Origin: Spirochaeta isovalerica
GTDB taxonomy: Bacteria; Spirochaetota; Spirochaetia; DSM-2461
Reading direction: 5' to 3'
Length of the DNA stretch: 64,000 nt
NCBI RefSeq assembly: GCF_014207565.1
Contig: NZ_JACHGJ010000002.1
Location: 434,001-498,000 of the forward strand
Both the position numbers and the translations under genes were made by a program. The notes beneath the pieces were generated by a model. It saw nothing but the letters and a program-made list of their open reading frames with translations, searched no databases and had not been told where the DNA came from. Positions 8,505 to 18,093 of this stretch are shown here, in pieces (the stretch's first letter is position 1; every line of letters starts with the position of its first letter).

Positions 8505-9887
8505 ATGAAAAAAGGACTCATTAAGTCTTTAATACTGATGATATTCCTGTCTTCCTGTTCCGGATTGCTCTGGGACGTCCGTGAAGGCGGAGATCTGACT
8601 TTATCGATATCCAATCCCTTTTACCAGCCGGGGCGTTCCGCTTCGAGCCGCGCGCTGGCATTGCAGGGACAGTATATTTACATTGAACTGGCATTGATTA
8701 ATGATCAGGCGGCGTATGATGCGGATTCGGCGAAGGCTGTGACCGGAAACGGGACCTGGGTTGAGACTGCCTGGGGCGGTCATGCAATTGTGACTTTGAG
8801 TCTGGATTTGTCTACTTTGGATGAAACGATTGAGGCCACATTTGTGGATGTGCCCAGGGATCAGGAATTAAATGCAAGGGCATTTCTGGAAGAAAATGAA
8901 ACTATTTTTACTGCTGGAATTCAAGGCGGATATAATACTGATATGGATTATGATGAAATCCTCGATTATGCTATCTGCCAGACATTTATTCCAGCTGGAG
9001 GAACATATGCTGAAGCTCAGTGGATTCCTGTCTCGACTGATGAATTAAATGACAACTTCTTGGTACTTCCAATCAGACCTTATGATTTTACAAATAACCA
9101 ATTATATTCTGTAGATACGGGAGAAGTTTCCTCTAATACCGCTTCCTATATAGATTCTAGTACTCCTTTTCTGGAAGTGTCTGAACCAGAGCCAGGCAAG
9201 ACTGCATTTAATGCCTTTGACGCATATTTGGAGTATGATTATTTAAGAGATATTGCTCTTTTTGTAGCTGTAGAAGCTAGTTTTACAGTCCCTACAATAC
9301 TTCCTGGGTATGTAATGATGTATGATGAATTGGGAAATCCAGTAGATACAATATTTGGAGATGCATTTCCAGGTAATTTAGTTACTGAATATAGGTCTTT
9401 TATGATTGGTTATCCAGATGTTGATGATAGTTATGTAATGAGTGAATATTTTATTGGTTCGACGGTTTTTCCTACAGCTGTTGAAATGTCATGGACTTAC
9501 TTTCCCTCAGGTTCATATGATGTGTCTTATGGTTTGTTGATTGATATAAGTCCAGAAGCACAACATACAACAAACAGTCCTTACAATTTAGTGATTAATT
9601 GGAATCCCGTTTCTGGATTAGAAGTGGATGAGTTAGAGTTTAAAATACTACATCTTGTTGGATCATCTAGTTTAATAGGAAGTGATATCGATACTATTTC
9701 TAAAATTAATGCTCTTAGTCCAACACTTGTTTCTGATTGGGCAACGTATACTGCACTAACTTACACTGATAGTAATATCGGTGCTTCAGATTCAGTAAAT
9801 GATTGGGTTATTATTCTTGGAAGAGCATCGTCAAATAGTCAATCATTTATATACGCCAGAACTCAAATTTGGGATAACTCTATCTAG
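8505..9887 (+). CDS. Hypothetical lipoprotein of mixed base composition
   Basis: 460 residues, family not recognised. The N-terminus is a lipoprotein signal with Cys at the LSSC position (residues about 1-18), so the protein is probably anchored in a membrane facing the periplasm or cell surface. The rest is Ser/Thr/Tyr-rich with beta-strand-like patterning and few charged helices. An AGGAGG site precedes the ATG. Base use changes inside the gene: a sampled 60-base line near 8641 is about 50% G+C, while lines at 9601 and 9781 are about 37%, and codons become AT-ending after about 8850. This suggests the body of the gene was replaced or is fast-evolving. It heads a same-strand group of exported proteins running to 12311. 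Confidence 0.7.
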   Translation: MKKGLIKSLILMIFLSSCSGLLWDVREGGDLTLSISNPFYQPGRSASSRALALQGQYIYIELALINDQAAYDADSAKAVTGNGTWVETAWGGHAIVTLSLDLSTLDETIEATFVDVPRDQELNARAFLEENETIFTAGIQGGYNTDMDYDEILDYAICQTFIPAGGTYAEAQWIPVSTDELNDNFLVLPIRPYDFTNNQLYSVDTGEVSSNTASYIDSSTPFLEVSEPEPGKTAFNAFDAYLEYDYLRDIALFVAVEASFTVPTILPGYVMMYDELGNPVDTIFGDAFPGNLVTEYRSFMIGYPDVDDSYVMSEYFIGSTVFPTAVEMSWTYFPSGSYDVSYGLLIDISPEAQHTTNSPYNLVINWNPVSGLEVDELEFKILHLVGSSSLIGSDIDTISKINALSPTLVSDWATYTALTYTDSNIGASDSVNDWVIILGRASSNSQSFIYARTQIWDNSI

Positions 9888-9902
9888 ATAAGGAAAAAAC
9901 AT

Positions 9903-10361
9903 GTGAAAAAATCGTTCTTTATTCATTTATACTTATTCATCTCTTTGATCTTGTTAACCGCCCAATCCAACGAAACTCTCGACAACTACCTCAACAGGGA
10001 AAAAGCCGATTTCGCCACTACAATCCTTCTCATCTATCAGGCGGCGGGAGTTCTGGGTGATGAAGCCACAGGGCAGATTGCCATGGAGTATCTCGGCGAA
10101 ACCCCGATCGGGAAAAGATATATCGAACAGGATGGCGATGCTCCCATCGAATACAGGCAGTACGCCCATATTGTAATGGATGCTATGGATCTGCCAGGAG
10201 GATTATTATACTCCATCACCTGGCTTCCCCGCTATGCGGCCAGAGAATTGACCTACCGGCGATGGATGCCGGGCAAACCGCTTCCCGGTGCAGAGCTGAC
10301 TCCCTGGGAAGTTATGACTTCCCTTTCCCAGATTCTGGCGTGGACGGAGGATAACCGATGA
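9903..10361 (+). CDS. Hypothetical exported protein
   Basis: 152 residues from a GTG start, with AAGGA upstream. There is a signal peptide (about 1-20, ending LTAQS) and no recognised domain. The mature part is mixed helical with conserved-looking aromatic residues (YSITWLPRYAARELTYRRW). It overlaps the next gene by 4 bases (ATGA), so translation is probably coupled to the beta-barrel gene and the two products may act together in the envelope. The function is unknown. Confidence 0.7.
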   Translation: MKKSFFIHLYLFISLILLTAQSNETLDNYLNREKADFATTILLIYQAAGVLGDEATGQIAMEYLGETPIGKRYIEQDGDAPIEYRQYAHIVMDAMDLPGGLLYSITWLPRYAARELTYRRWMPGKPLPGAELTPWEVMTSLSQILAWTEDNR

Positions 10362-11635
10362 AGAAACTCTTAATTATTGCAACTGCTTTTTCTCTTTTCA
10401 CCGGTTCTCTCAGTGCCGTTGATTTCGACTGGGGCGGCGTTCTTCAGAACTCGACTGACGGTTCGAGCATTAATGACCTGCATGTTACTGAGGTGGTCAG
10501 CCTTTCTCTCTGGGGGGAGCTTCAGGTCTCTCCTATGCTGAATTTTAAAGCATCGGGCGGTTATCGCTTCAAATACGACGGCAGCGCCGATGAGCCTGTC
10601 GATCATATTCCCGAATTCGGTGCCCTTTACGGTTACGGTTCCAATAGTCTTATAAACTGGAAAGCGGGTCGTTTTTCCATAAGCGATATGAATAAAAACC
10701 TGTTCAGCACCTTATGGGACGGGGCGCAGTTCGGTCTCCGTACAGATAAATTCCGAATTGAGTCGGGTATCGGTTTTACCAGGCTCATTTTTAATGATAA
10801 CAGTAATATTCAGATGACTGCACTCGATGTTGAACTGGCCGGTTCGGGAAACTTTCTGGCCTCTCCCAGAATGGCTGAGTACGTGGAAGCGGCTTTCTAT
10901 ATTCTTCCCGGCGACGGGGCACTGACTGCGGCTTTTCTGGCTCAGCAGGATTTCAGGGGCATTTTCAGCCCCGACATTCTGACAACGGGTGATGGTCTTC
11001 TACATTCCTTCTATCTCAATGTGGGGTTGAAAGGGCGAATCGGCTCTATGCTCTTCTATAATTTATACGGGACCGGCGAAGCGGGAATCTATAATATGGC
11101 TGAAGATGATGCTTCGCTCACTCTTCTGGCCGGAGCGGCAGGGCTGAAACTGACTCTACCGCTGAATGTTTTCCTCAAACCACTTATTACAACGGATCTT
11201 TTCTATGCTTCCGGCGGAACCTGGGAGGAAAGAGGGGATTATGAAGGATCGGATATCGATCCGGCAGGAGACACGCTCAACCGCTATACATCTTTCTCCA
11301 TGAATAATGTCGGTTATGTTTACAGCATCGGTCGGGGGAATCTGTTCTATGGCGATGTCAAAGTTGCCATTACTCCCTTATCATTTCTCTCCGTCTCACT
11401 GGGAAGCCTGACGCTTTTCAGGTCTGTTGACGGTCCGGTTTCCGCTCTTCCTGTAACGGAAGCCAATGCGTCCTCTTCTCTTTTCCTGGGTGAGGAGATA
11501 ACCCTTGCCGTTAATATCAAACCCCTGTCCGATCTGGGATTCCAGGTGAAGGGGGGGGTATTCATTCCCAATGAAAATGTTGTGGATAATGGAGTCCAAT
11601 ACAAATTCGGCGGCTATTTCTCTCTGAGTTTCTAG
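10358..11635 (+). CDS. Predicted outer-membrane beta-barrel protein
   Basis: 425 residues with a signal peptide (about 1-20, ending SLSA). The mature part shows alternating polar/hydrophobic strands (LNFKASGGYRFKYDG, FQVKGGVFI) and ends in Phe preceded by a strand (FSLSF), the usual recognition end for outer-membrane barrels. There are no cytoplasmic-type helices after the signal. The family was not recognised; a porin or surface channel is plausible. It is coupled to the upstream small exported protein and followed 19 bases later by a FecR-domain protein. Confidence 0.7.
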   Translation: MKKLLIIATAFSLFTGSLSAVDFDWGGVLQNSTDGSSINDLHVTEVVSLSLWGELQVSPMLNFKASGGYRFKYDGSADEPVDHIPEFGALYGYGSNSLINWKAGRFSISDMNKNLFSTLWDGAQFGLRTDKFRIESGIGFTRLIFNDNSNIQMTALDVELAGSGNFLASPRMAEYVEAAFYILPGDGALTAAFLAQQDFRGIFSPDILTTGDGLLHSFYLNVGLKGRIGSMLFYNLYGTGEAGIYNMAEDDASLTLLAGAAGLKLTLPLNVFLKPLITTDLFYASGGTWEERGDYEGSDIDPAGDTLNRYTSFSMNNVGYVYSIGRGNLFYGDVKVAITPLSFLSVSLGSLTLFRSVDGPVSALPVTEANASSSLFLGEEITLAVNIKPLSDLGFQVKGGVFIPNENVVDNGVQYKFGGYFSLSF

Positions 11636-11654
11636 GCGCTGAAGGAGGTTTATT

Positions 11655-12311
11655 TTGAAAAAGACGATTTTTGCTTTAATTCTAATATTTGCCCTGTCCC
11701 TCTGCCTTGCGGCTCAGGAAGTGACGGTCCGGGAAGTGAGCGGGCGGGTCGAAATCCAGCTTGCCGGCCAGAGTTGGAAAACGCTTTCCAAAGGGGATGT
11801 GGTCCCCGTCGCGGCGACCATTTCCACAGGATTCCAGTCCCGGGCTGTTCTGCTTTCGCCCCGTGCTACGATTGTGGTACAGCCGCTGACCAGGCTGACG
11901 ATTGATCAGCTTCAGGATGAGGGGGCCAGTAATCAGACCAGTCTATCTCTTCGAACGGGTAGGATAACAGCCGCCGTTAAGAAGAATGAAACGGAGCCGA
12001 CTAGGTTCCAGGTAAGGAGTCCCATTGCCACGGCGGCTGTCAGGGGAACCGAGTTTACTTTCAACGGTTTTCAGCTTCAGGTTACCGACGGCCTGGTAGC
12101 ATTCAGCAGCGACGGAGGGCGGATCGTTACCGTTCCGGTAGGGGCTTCTTCGGAAATGCAGGACGGCGGTATTCCCCAGGAAGTTGTGGATGCTATTGTC
12201 GAAGCTGTTTCTGTCGACCCTTCCGCCGCCATCGATACGATTATCCCTTTGCTTGATAATCTGGGATTCATCGACTTCAGCATTGATGACCTGATTGTTA
12301 CTATCCAGTAA
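11655..12311 (+). CDS. Exported FecR-domain protein
   Basis: 218 residues from a TTG start with a strong GAAGGAGG site. A signal peptide (about 1-20, ending LAAQ) is followed by a FecR-like beta domain (about 25-150): VREVSGRVEIQL, WKTLSKGDVV, the SLRTGRITAAVKK strand, and the family hallmark SPIATAAVRGTEF. Stand-alone secreted FecR-domain proteins of this kind are common in spirochaetes and are not tied to iron sensing. It is the last gene of the 8505-12311 group and is followed by a strong terminator. Confidence 0.82.
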   Translation: MKKTIFALILIFALSLCLAAQEVTVREVSGRVEIQLAGQSWKTLSKGDVVPVAATISTGFQSRAVLLSPRATIVVQPLTRLTIDQLQDEGASNQTSLSLRTGRITAAVKKNETEPTRFQVRSPIATAAVRGTEFTFNGFQLQVTDGLVAFSSDGGRIVTVPVGASSEMQDGGIPQEVVDAIVEAVSVDPSAAIDTIIPLLDNLGFIDFSIDDLIVTIQ

Positions 12312-12329
12312 TAGATATTATGATTTCAA

Positions 12330-12366
12330 ATAGCCTCTGCGGAAAAACCGCAGAGGCTATTTTTTT
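12330..12366 (+). terminator. Strong intrinsic terminator
   Basis: A perfect 13-bp stem (12330-12342 with 12348-12360), a 5-base A loop and a T run closing the 8505-12311 gene group. Confidence 0.93.
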
Positions 12367-12533
12367 CACTATTCAAAAATAAATAGTTTACTCTTGTAAT
12401 ATGAACAAAGCGGATTTAAGCTGATATACGGGATCACTCACATATGTATGATAATAAGATAATAAGCTGACGAATTGCGTTGATTTGGCAATACACATGT
12501 ATTGGACATGATTTACATACAAAGGAGTGTTTA

Positions 12534-15500
12534 GTGAAAATTAAAAAAGTGTTAATGGTTTTACTTGCAAGTCTCTTTGTTCTCTCGGGTTGTCAGAATC
12601 CGATAGATCTCGAACCGCCGGAGGGAACATCCGCTCTGGTCATCACCCTCAATGAGAACGTTTCCCGAACTCTACTCCCGGATATCGATATGGATATCGC
12701 GGAGTACAGAGTTTTCGGAGAAGGTCCCGACGGAGAATCTTTTGATGTGACAACATCGGAAGAAGTTCTGGTTCTCGATGAATTGGCCTTCGGCGACTGG
12801 ACGGTGACTGTTACCGGTAAAAATGCTGAAGGTTTTGCCATCGGTTCCGGTAGCGGAGAAGCTTCCCTTCATACCGGCGAAACAACGGCCCTCTCCGTCA
12901 CAGTGATCCCCTTTGACGGATTCGGAACATTGAATCTCACAGTTAACTGGCCTGCGGGAGATCTTGAAATCCCCACGGTTAATGCCGTTCTGACGCCTGC
13001 CCTGGGAGAACCGGTGTCTCTGGACTTTCTTATTTCCGGAGACAGTGCGACCTTCTCCAGCGATGCTGTCGCCGACGGTTACTACAGCCTTTCCCTTGAG
13101 CTTCTGGATAACGGAATCAACACGATGGGAACAGTCGAAGTGGTCCGGATTGTCAAAGACGGAGTTACGGAAGGCGTCTTCGATTACGATGAGGTCAATC
13201 AGCCAGGCGGAACTCTTGATTTCACCATCGACCAGCAGATGAATAATCCCATCGAGGTTTCCATTCTCGATGCTCTCGATTCTTTCGGAGAGACGGCGTC
13301 CATGACCGTATCGGCTTCCGCACCTGCTGAAACGGAAAATCTGGTTTATTTCTGGTTTGTTAACGGCCAGCCCTATGCAACAGGAGAAAGCTGCACTGTT
13401 GAAGGTCTCGACAAAGGAATCTATAACCTCGACCTCCTGGCATTTACCGTTGACGGTATGCGCGGCGGGTCAACCGGGGTTACTTTCCGGGTAACGGAAC
13501 TGGATCTCTCTCCCTATATGCAGATTCATACTGTACAGGGTGCCGGCCATACGTCTCCCTATGCGGGACAGACTGTAGAAAACCTGATCGGTGTGGTAAC
13601 GGCAAAAGACAGCCGGAGCTTCTGGATGCAGAGCCCGGTTCCCGATAATGATGATGCCACGTCGGAAGGTATACTTGTCTACACCAATCCCTCGGCTCTC
13701 GAAGTAGGGGACCTGGTCGTCGTGGATGGTACGGTTAAAGAATACGGTTATTCAAATGAGTTGAAACTGACCGAAATTACCTATCCCACAATAAAAGAAG
13801 TTATCCAGAGCAATTATCCTCTGCCCGCGCCGGTTATTCTCGGTCTCGGCGGAAGAGTGCTGCCCAACGAAATCATCTGCAACGATGCGACAGTTGATGT
13901 TTACGATAGCGTTTTCGATCCCGAAGAAGACGGCATCGATTTTTACGAGAGTATTGAATCCATGCTTGTTCAGATAAACGATGCCCTTGTCGTCGCCGGT
14001 GATAAGTATGGAGAAATTCCCGTTCTGGCCGATAACGGCGCCACAGCCCCTGCTTATACAAAGAATGCCAGAGGCGGAGTTACCATCAGCGCGGACAATT
14101 ACAATCCCAATCTGGTCTCTATCGATGCCGATGCCTACATTCTGGGATTGCCCGCACCCGTCGCCAATACGGGAGACCGTTTCAGCGGTCCTGTTCAGGG
14201 TGTTATCGGTTATTCCTATGGCAAGTTCCTTGTTCTCCCTACAGTTCTTCCCGATCTTATCAGCGGAACTCTTGAGCCGGAGACATCGGATCTCACGGGA
14301 ACAGAAGAAGGACTGACCGTAGCGGCTTTCAATGTGGAAAACTTCCCCAGAGATGATGATGGAATGAGTGCTGCGGAGATACAGGAAAAGATCGATCATA
14401 CCGCTGAAATCGTTGTGGATGCTCTTAACAGCCCCGATATTCTGGTTCTGGAAGAAGTGACTGACGATTCCTATTCGGTAAACGACGGTGTTGTTTCTGC
14501 CGATGCGAACTTTACAGCCCTGGTTAACGCTATCGCTGCAGCAGGCGGACCGGCGACTTACGACTATCGCCAGATCGACCCCGTCAACAATGATGAGGGG
14601 GGATGGACCGGTGCCAATATCCGCGTGGGATTCCTCTTCAATACAGCCAGGGTTTCTTTTGAGGACATCGGAAGCGGCGATGCCGTAACTGATACTCAGG
14701 TTCTGACAACAGACGGACAGGCTGATATTTCTCTCAGTCCCGGACGGATCAGCGTCGATTCCTTTGCGGGAAGCCGGCGTCCTCTTATCGGGAAATTCAA
14801 CTTTGCCGGCGAAACGGTTTTTGTTATTGCCAACCACTTCAATTCAAAGGGCGGTGATACGACTCTCTTCGGCGAAGCCCAGCCTCCCGTTCTCGGTTCC
14901 GAAGCGGAAAGACTGGTTCAGGCAGCGGCTATCAATGATTTCGTCGATCAGATCCTGGCGGTTCAGTCCGATGCCAACATCGTTGTGGCCGGCGACCTGA
15001 ACGACTTCCAGTTTTCCGCTCCTCTTCAGACTCTGAAAGGCGGTGTTCTGATTAATCTGACGGAAGAACTTCTTCCTGCGGAAGAGCAGTATTCCTACAA
15101 CTACAACGGAAACAGCCAGCAGCTGGACCACATTCTGGTTTCTCCCGCTCTGTTCAACAGCGCCGCTCAGGTGGATATTGTCCACCGGAACTCCGAGTTC
15201 AGCAGCCAGACCAGACACAGCGATCACGATCCTGTTCTGGCCTATGTGGTTCCGGGATATGATGGCGGTTCGGGGCCTTCCGGTTCGATCGAGGGACTTA
15301 TTTTCTCCGATTACGGAGAGGGTGGTTCTAATAACAAATATCTGGAAGTCTACAACGCCGGTACAGACGATGTGAATCTCGATTCTGTATTTATGCTGCT
15401 CTGTTCAAACGGGAAAGCCCTGGCGGAAGGAACTGTCAATGCCTTTCCTGCCGGTTGGGTTCTTTCTTCCGGAGAACTGGTGGGCGTCTATAACAGCTCG

Positions 15501-15806
15501 GCTGTGGAAGCCATTACCGGTAAAATGTCCGCTGAAAGTTCATTCAACAGCGGGGCTACCTTCTTTAACGGGAATGATGTTATTGTGCTGATCGAGGATG
15601 TGAATGGAAACGGATCCTACGAGGACGGTACAGACGCGGTCCTTGATGCCATAGGCATTCCCGGAGATGATTCCTATTTCGGTTCAAATCTCGGATTGAT
15701 GCGAAATCACGATGTGACAACCGGAAGCTCTGTCTTTGATATAAGCCAATGGACTGAGTACTCTCAGGCCGATGTGGATGCCGCGACATATTACGGCGTT
15801 TACTGA
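12534..15806 (+). CDS. Surface lipoprotein endonuclease/exonuclease/phosphatase with lamin-tail domain
   Basis: About 1090 residues from GTG 12534, chosen because AAAGGAG lies just upstream and the lipoprotein signal (SGC, Cys20) begins there; an in-frame ATG at 12480 would put 18 extra residues in front. Order: immunoglobulin-like repeats (about 30-320), an OB-fold domain (about 327-410; LIGVVTAKDSRSFWMQ), an EEP nuclease domain (about 590-905; FNVENF, LVLEEV, ANHFNSKGGD, VAGDLNDF, RHSDHDPVLAY, all catalytic Asn/Glu/Asp/His present) and a C-terminal lamin-tail domain (about 917-1090; GLIFSDYGEGGSNNKYLEVYN). The architecture matches ExeM/YhcR-type extracellular nucleases that degrade DNA outside the cell for nutrients or biofilm turnover. 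It is flanked by a terminator and a hairpin, so probably monocistronic. Confidence 0.9.
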   Translation: MKIKKVLMVLLASLFVLSGCQNPIDLEPPEGTSALVITLNENVSRTLLPDIDMDIAEYRVFGEGPDGESFDVTTSEEVLVLDELAFGDWTVTVTGKNAEGFAIGSGSGEASLHTGETTALSVTVIPFDGFGTLNLTVNWPAGDLEIPTVNAVLTPALGEPVSLDFLISGDSATFSSDAVADGYYSLSLELLDNGINTMGTVEVVRIVKDGVTEGVFDYDEVNQPGGTLDFTIDQQMNNPIEVSILDALDSFGETASMTVSASAPAETENLVYFWFVNGQPYATGESCTVEGLDKGIYNLDLLAFTVDGMRGGSTGVTFRVTELDLSPYMQIHTVQGAGHTSPYAGQTVENLIGVVTAKDSRSFWMQSPVPDNDDATSEGILVYTNPSALEVGDLVVVDGTVKEYGYSNELKLTEITYPTIKEVIQSNYPLPAPVILGLGGRVLPNEIICNDATVDVYDSVFDPEEDGIDFYESIESMLVQINDALVVAGDKYGEIPVLADNGATAPAYTKNARGGVTISADNYNPNLVSIDADAYILGLPAPVANTGDRFSGPVQGVIGYSYGKFLVLPTVLPDLISGTLEPETSDLTGTEEGLTVAAFNVENFPRDDDGMSAAEIQEKIDHTAEIVVDALNSPDILVLEEVTDDSYSVNDGVVSADANFTALVNAIAAAGGPATYDYRQIDPVNNDEGGWTGANIRVGFLFNTARVSFEDIGSGDAVTDTQVLTTDGQADISLSPGRISVDSFAGSRRPLIGKFNFAGETVFVIANHFNSKGGDTTLFGEAQPPVLGSEAERLVQAAAINDFVDQILAVQSDANIVVAGDLNDFQFSAPLQTLKGGVLINLTEELLPAEEQYSYNYNGNSQQLDHILVSPALFNSAAQVDIVHRNSEFSSQTRHSDHDPVLAYVVPGYDGGSGPSGSIEGLIFSDYGEGGSNNKYLEVYNAGTDDVNLDSVFMLLCSNGKALAEGTVNAFPAGWVLSSGELVGVYNSSAVEAITGKMSAESSFNSGATFFNGNDVIVLIEDVNGNGSYEDGTDAVLDAIGIPGDDSYFGSNLGLMRNHDVTTGSSVFDISQWTEYSQADVDAATYYGVY

Positions 15807-15830
15807 TTAATGATTTTCTGAATACAATTG

Positions 15831-15860
15831 GCGGCAGTAAAGCTGATAGCTTACTGCCGC
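15831..15860. terminator. Hairpin between convergent genes
   Basis: A perfect 10-bp stem (GCGGCAGTAA with TTACTGCCGC) and a partly paired loop. There is no T run on either strand. It lies between the convergent nuclease and histidine kinase genes and may mark both mRNA ends. Confidence 0.5.
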
Positions 15861-15904
15861 TCCCTCCGGATCATATGCCGCTGTCCTATGAAAGGGAAGA
15901 TTTT

Positions 15905-18070
15905 TTAAGTTCCCGGCAGCACAATCCTGAAACAGGCTCCGCCGTCAAACCGGTCGATCACTTCAATAGATCCACGCAGTTTATAGCTCACCAGATTGTG
16001 AACGATAAAAAGCCCCAGTCCGGGATTCTGGTTTCCCCCTTTGGTTGAGAAAAAGGGGTCGAATATCTTGCCTCGGATTTCGTGTGGGATGCCCGGGCCG
16101 TCGTCATAATAATCAATGATGGTTTCGGTTCCTTTTCTGGAGACCTCTACGGATATAAGGGAATGGCTAGTCTCCGATTCGCTGTGCCTGACGCTGTTTT
16201 CTACCAAAATGGAAAGTATCTGCGATAGCACGCCGGGAAAAACTTCAATTGAAAAAGAATCTCCGCTGATCACTTTTACTGAAATTCTGTTGTTCCATAG
16301 TGCCCGGAAACTGTTCATCTGCTCTCTCAGATATAAATCGACAACAATGGTCCCTTTCTCTCCGCTGATATTCTCAACGGCAACGTCTTTAAAGGTGGAG
16401 ACGAGATCGGCCACTCTTTTGAGATTCTGGGTAACGATGGGCAGGCTTTTGTCCAGTGCCATGACGAGAGCCCGGCCGGCTTTTTCCTTGTCGGAATCTT
16501 TCGGGTTTCTGTACCCTTCGTAACAGCTTTCGAGGTAACTTACCGCCGTAATGGCAACGCCGAGAGGTGTATTGAGTTGATGGGCAATCCCTCCGGTCAG
16601 ATTGCTCAGGGCGGCGATTTTTTCCGATTGGACAAGAAGGTTTCTTGTCGCGTTGAGGTTTTCCACGGTTGTGGATAGCTGATCGTTGCTTTTTTTCAGA
16701 TCGTTGCTCTGTTCATGAAGCGAGCTGAGAAGGCGGTTTTCCTTGAAGTAGGAGCCCAGAATGTACATTAGCGTTTCGTACATATCTCCGTCGCCGGTTC
16801 CTTTTTCCACAATAACGAAACCGAAATTGGCAGCTCTTGAAAAAAGAGGCAGAACAATAAAGGTAAAGCGGTTTTCCCTTGGGATGCCCGGTCTGTATTT
16901 TATATCTCCCAGAGTCAGAACCTTTTCGGACGGCTTGTCCAACGAACCGTTGCTGTAGGAATAATACTCGAAGAGACTTTTCTCCTCCTGATTATTGAAG
17001 AGATAGATTTTACACAAAGGGATGGAAGAGCGGGTTAGAAAATCGGAAAATACGGAATTAAAGTTTTCCCGGTTCGTAAGATAATCCGGCGAGGCTTTCA
17101 GGTAAGCCCTCAGAGAATTGACGAGCTGGATATTCCGCATCTTCTCCCCCAGACTGGATGCGAGGTTTTCCACTTTGTGCCTATTGGATTCATTCAGTTC
17201 AAAAGTGCAGCCGCATGACTCCCGGATCAGAATCCTGCCTCTGAAATCTCTATCCGGCTGCTCTGAGTCTCCGTCGATCCTGGCAATAATGGCTCTGACT
17301 CCTTCTCTGCCAATCTCCCGGAAAGGGGCGTGGACAGTCGTTAGATAGGGATGATAGTATAGGGAATTGGGAGTGTCATCATAGGAACAGAGTGCCAGAT
17401 CTTCAGGAATCCGGATCCCGATCCTGTTCATGGCATCAATGAACTGTCTGGCACGGGTATCGTTAAAAACTGCGACGCCCTGCAATTCTTCTTTTATTCC
17501 TTCATACCACTCGATGAGTCCGCGGATTTCCAATTCCTCATCGTAGGAATGCTTTGTCTCAAATACGAAATCCTGCCTGAAGGGGATGTCCGATTCTTCC
17601 AGGGCATCTTTGTAGGCACGAAAGCGGTCATTGCCCAGCATATGCTGTCTTTCGCCGGAAATATATCCGATGGCAGATAGTTTGTGATCCTTTATCAGAT
17701 GGTTCACCAGTTCTTTCATGGGGTGATAGGAGTCTGCGAAGATATGGTCATATCCTTCGTGGCGGCAGTCGAGGAGAACGACGGGAACAGGATCAAAAGT
17801 TCTTATGAATCCGTCCAGTCTTTCCTGTGATACGAGTTCGCTCAAGCCGGCTGTCCAGATTATCAGACCGTCTATATTCCTGTCATCGACAAGGCTGTAC
17901 AGGACATTGCGGGATGATTCGCGCACATCTCTGCTGTCGAGCCGGCCTCCGGGAAGAATGACCAGGTTGATATCCTCATCGCGGCATGCTTCGATAATAC
18001 CGGCAATCTGGACATCTTCCCAGGGAAGATGGAGTGATGGAATTATGAGGCCGATGGTTCTCCTGTTCAT
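15905..18070 (-). CDS. Hybrid sensor: LacI-type sugar-binding domain fused to histidine kinase
   Basis: 721 residues. The protein starts directly in a LacI/GalR-type periplasmic-binding fold (about 5-290; TIGLIIPSLHLPW, FNDTRARQFIDAM, LALCSYDDTPNSLYYHPYLTTVHAP) with no DNA-binding helix-turn-helix and no signal peptide or membrane helix, so sugar sensing would be cytoplasmic. A GAF-like middle (about 310-450) and a coiled coil lead to a HisKA box with the phospho-acceptor in GIAHQLNTPLG (about 495). The HATPase domain has an N-box (NSVRHSE), a G1 box (DDGPGIP) and a G2 box (GLGLFIV). It lies 23 bases after araR on the same strand, so the two are probably co-transcribed; arabinose or its intermediates are plausible ligands. 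No response regulator is nearby. Confidence 0.88.
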   Translation of the reverse strand: MNRRTIGLIIPSLHLPWEDVQIAGIIEACRDEDINLVILPGGRLDSRDVRESSRNVLYSLVDDRNIDGLIIWTAGLSELVSQERLDGFIRTFDPVPVVLLDCRHEGYDHIFADSYHPMKELVNHLIKDHKLSAIGYISGERQHMLGNDRFRAYKDALEESDIPFRQDFVFETKHSYDEELEIRGLIEWYEGIKEELQGVAVFNDTRARQFIDAMNRIGIRIPEDLALCSYDDTPNSLYYHPYLTTVHAPFREIGREGVRAIIARIDGDSEQPDRDFRGRILIRESCGCTFELNESNRHKVENLASSLGEKMRNIQLVNSLRAYLKASPDYLTNRENFNSVFSDFLTRSSIPLCKIYLFNNQEEKSLFEYYSYSNGSLDKPSEKVLTLGDIKYRPGIPRENRFTFIVLPLFSRAANFGFVIVEKGTGDGDMYETLMYILGSYFKENRLLSSLHEQSNDLKKSNDQLSTTVENLNATRNLLVQSEKIAALSNLTGGIAHQLNTPLGVAITAVSYLESCYEGYRNPKDSDKEKAGRALVMALDKSLPIVTQNLKRVADLVSTFKDVAVENISGEKGTIVVDLYLREQMNSFRALWNNRISVKVISGDSFSIEVFPGVLSQILSILVENSVRHSESETSHSLISVEVSRKGTETIIDYYDDGPGIPHEIRGKIFDPFFSTKGGNQNPGLGLFIVHNLVSYKLRGSIEVIDRFDGGACFRIVLPGT

Positions 18071-18093
18071 ATCTATATTGTAGAGTTAATCGT

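Noticed and set aside
13752-14837. 361-codon open frame on the minus strand
   Set aside because: It is the shadow of the nuclease lipoprotein gene. EEP motifs lie on the plus strand.
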